Positions 62,731 through 64,000 of a stretch of 64,000 nucleotides of DNA are shown here, piece by piece (positions within the stretch are counted from its first letter, which is position 1; each line of letters starts with the position of its first letter). Under the pieces are notes generated by a model. The model saw only the letters and a list, made by a program, of their open reading frames with translations. It was not told the origin of the DNA and did not search any database. The DNA comes from Pseudomonas allokribbensis (GTDB lineage: Bacteria > Pseudomonadota > Gammaproteobacteria > Pseudomonadales > Pseudomonadaceae). The DNA lies in the NCBI RefSeq assembly GCF_014863605.1, contig NZ_CP062252.1, positions 748,501-812,500 of the forward strand, given 5' to 3'. Both the position numbers and the translations under genes were made by a program.

Positions 62731-64000
62731 ATGAGCGTTATCCCGCATTTGATCAATGGCGAACTGGTGACCGAAAACGGTCGCGCAGTTGATGTATTCA
62801 ACCCGTCCACCGGTCAGGCTATCCACAAGCTGCCGCTGGCCAGCCGCGAAACCATCCAGCACGCCATCGATGCCGCCAAGGCTGCGTTCCCGGCCTGGCG
62901 CAACACGCCACCGGCCAAACGTGCCCAGGTGATGTTCCGCTTCAAGCAGCTGCTGGAGCAGAACGAAGCGCGCATCTCGCAATTGATCAGTGAAGAACAT
63001 GGCAAGACGCTGGAAGATGCTGCCGGTGAACTGAAGCGTGGTATCGAGAACGTCGAGTTCGCCTGCGCAGCGCCGGAAATTCTCAAGGGCGAGTACAGCC
63101 GCAACGTCGGCCCGAACATCGATGCCTGGTCTGACTTCCAGCCGCTGGGCGTGGTGGCCGGCATCACGCCGTTCAACTTCCCGGCGATGGTGCCGCTGTG
63201 GATGTATCCGCTGGCGATCGTTTGCGGTAACTGCTTCATCCTCAAACCGTCCGAGCGTGATCCAAGCTCGACCCTGCTGATCGCTCAACTGCTGCTGGAA
63301 GCCGGTCTGCCGAAAGGCGTGCTGAGTGTCGTGCACGGTGACAAGACTGCGGTGGACGCGCTGATCGACGCACCGGAAGTCAAAGCGCTGAGTTTCGTGG
63401 GTTCGACGCCGATTGCCGAATACATCTATTCCGAAGGCACCAAGCGTGGCAAACGCGTGCAGGCTCTGGGCGGCGCGAAGAACCACGCAGTGCTGATGCC
63501 GGATGCGGATCTGGACAACGCCGTCAGCGCACTGATGGGCGCGGCTTACGGTTCCTGCGGCGAGCGCTGCATGGCGATTTCGGTGGCCGTGTGTGTGGGC
63601 GACCAGGTAGCCGACGCACTGGTGGCCAAACTGGTTCCACAGATCAAGGCGCTGAAAATCGGTGCCGGTACTTCGTGTGGTCTGGACATGGGGCCGCTGG
63701 TCACCGGTCAGGCGCGCGACAAGGTCAGCGGTTATGTCGAAGACGGCGTGGCGGCAGGCGCGACCCTGGTGGTCGATGGTCGTGGTCTGAGCGTGCCAGG
63801 TCATGAGGAAGGCTTCTTCCTCGGTGGCTGTCTGTTCGACAACGTCACCCCTGAGATGCGCATCTATAAAGAAGAGATCTTCGGGCCGGTGCTGTGCGTC
63901 GTTCGGGTGAACAGCCTGGAAGAGGCAATGCAACTGATCAACGATCACGAATACGGCAACGGCACCTGCATCTTCACCCGTGACGGTGAGGCGGCACGTC
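62731..64000 (+). CDS. mmsA: CoA-acylating malonate/methylmalonate-semialdehyde dehydrogenase (partial)
   Basis: The first 423 codons of an aldehyde dehydrogenase that runs off the right edge; full members are about 500 residues. The NAD-binding part has GITPFNFPAMVPLWMYPLAI, KPSERDPSS and FVGSTPIAEYI. The catalytic Cys is residue 280 in GSCGERCMAISV, and the EIFGPVL stretch follows. The family oxidises malonate or methylmalonate semialdehyde to acetyl-CoA or propionyl-CoA with loss of CO2. Behind bauA, this is the bauC role. AGGAG precedes the ATG at 62731. Confidence 0.93.
   Translation, partial: MSVIPHLINGELVTENGRAVDVFNPSTGQAIHKLPLASRETIQHAIDAAKAAFPAWRNTPPAKRAQVMFRFKQLLEQNEARISQLISEEHGKTLEDAAGELKRGIENVEFACAAPEILKGEYSRNVGPNIDAWSDFQPLGVVAGITPFNFPAMVPLWMYPLAIVCGNCFILKPSERDPSSTLLIAQLLLEAGLPKGVLSVVHGDKTAVDALIDAPEVKALSFVGSTPIAEYIYSEGTKRGKRVQALGGAKNHAVLMPDADLDNAVSALMGAAYGSCGERCMAISVAVCVGDQVADALVAKLVPQIKALKIGAGTSCGLDMGPLVTGQARDKVSGYVEDGVAAGATLVVDGRGLSVPGHEEGFFLGGCLFDNVTPEMRIYKEEIFGPVLCVVRVNSLEEAMQLINDHEYGNGTCIFTRDGEAAR

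Overview
This window is a piece of a Pseudomonas chromosome, most likely from the P. fluorescens group. The GC content is high, Shine-Dalgarno sites are typical, REP-type hairpins are present, and several blocks resemble gene neighbourhoods of P. aeruginosa as I remember them: sui1-speA, the pprA/fppA/pprB/tad locus, copA-cueR, the RIO kinase, and bauA-bauR with a purine ABC transporter. No rRNA, tRNA, CRISPR array, insertion sequence or prophage was recognised. No database search was run; all names rest on reading motifs in the translations.

Layout. (1) 1-9110: sui1/yciH, speA, a short VgrG followed by a DUF4123 adaptor with no effector behind it, a MATE pump, a small membrane protein, a MazG-like hydrolase coupled to cmoM, and two tandem DUF4136 lipoproteins ending at a strong terminator. 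(2) 9200-24680: a complete Tad/Flp pilus locus: tadG, sensor kinase pprA, a tadE-like pseudopilin, prepilin peptidase fppA, regulator pprB, a stand-alone receiver protein, two Flp prepilins, and the divergent operon rcpC-rcpA-tadZ-tadA-tadB-tadC-tadD-DUF3613. (3) 24720-28300: a two-partner-secretion outer-membrane transporter (TpsB) and a repetitive lipoprotein, separated by a terminator and with no recognisable TpsA exoprotein. (4) 28420-32090: fatty-acid type genes (MaoC hydratase, high-molecular-weight FabG, and a divergent FadI-like thiolase). (5) 32090-41940: a repeat element, a dCache chemoreceptor, a RIO kinase, two MFS pumps, and a copper module (copA-cueR and copZ, each with a CueR-type promoter).

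(6) 42100-47075: quinone/alcohol oxidoreductase, ABM monooxygenase, LysR and ArsR-type regulators and another MFS carrier. (7) 47080-58370: a nucleobase salvage region: adenine deaminase, an isopenicillin-N-synthase-like oxygenase, a BMP-type binding protein, 8-oxoguanine deaminase and a separate ABC permease/permease/ATPase operon. It is interrupted by a cation/proton antiporter, an SDR/MerR pair and a small membrane protein. (8) 58372-58908: a gene-free, AT-rich stretch carrying three perfect DnaA boxes. (9) 58909-64000: a YigZ-family protein with a RutR-like TetR regulator, then bauR and the beta-alanine catabolic genes bauA and mmsA/bauC; the last gene runs off the window.

How the parts work together. 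PprA/PprB are expected to switch on the Tad pilus, FppA matures the Flp pilins, and RcpA, TadA-D, TadZ and TadG build the fibre. Regions 7-9 together point to nucleobase use: uptake, deamination of adenine and 8-oxoguanine, and breakdown of beta-alanine, a product of pyrimidine catabolism. The most open points are the DnaA-box cluster, the TpsB/lipoprotein pair, the effectorless vgrG-DUF4123 pair, a second Flp pilin with an atypical cleavage site, and a candidate shared operator (ATTAGTCG) in the tad region.
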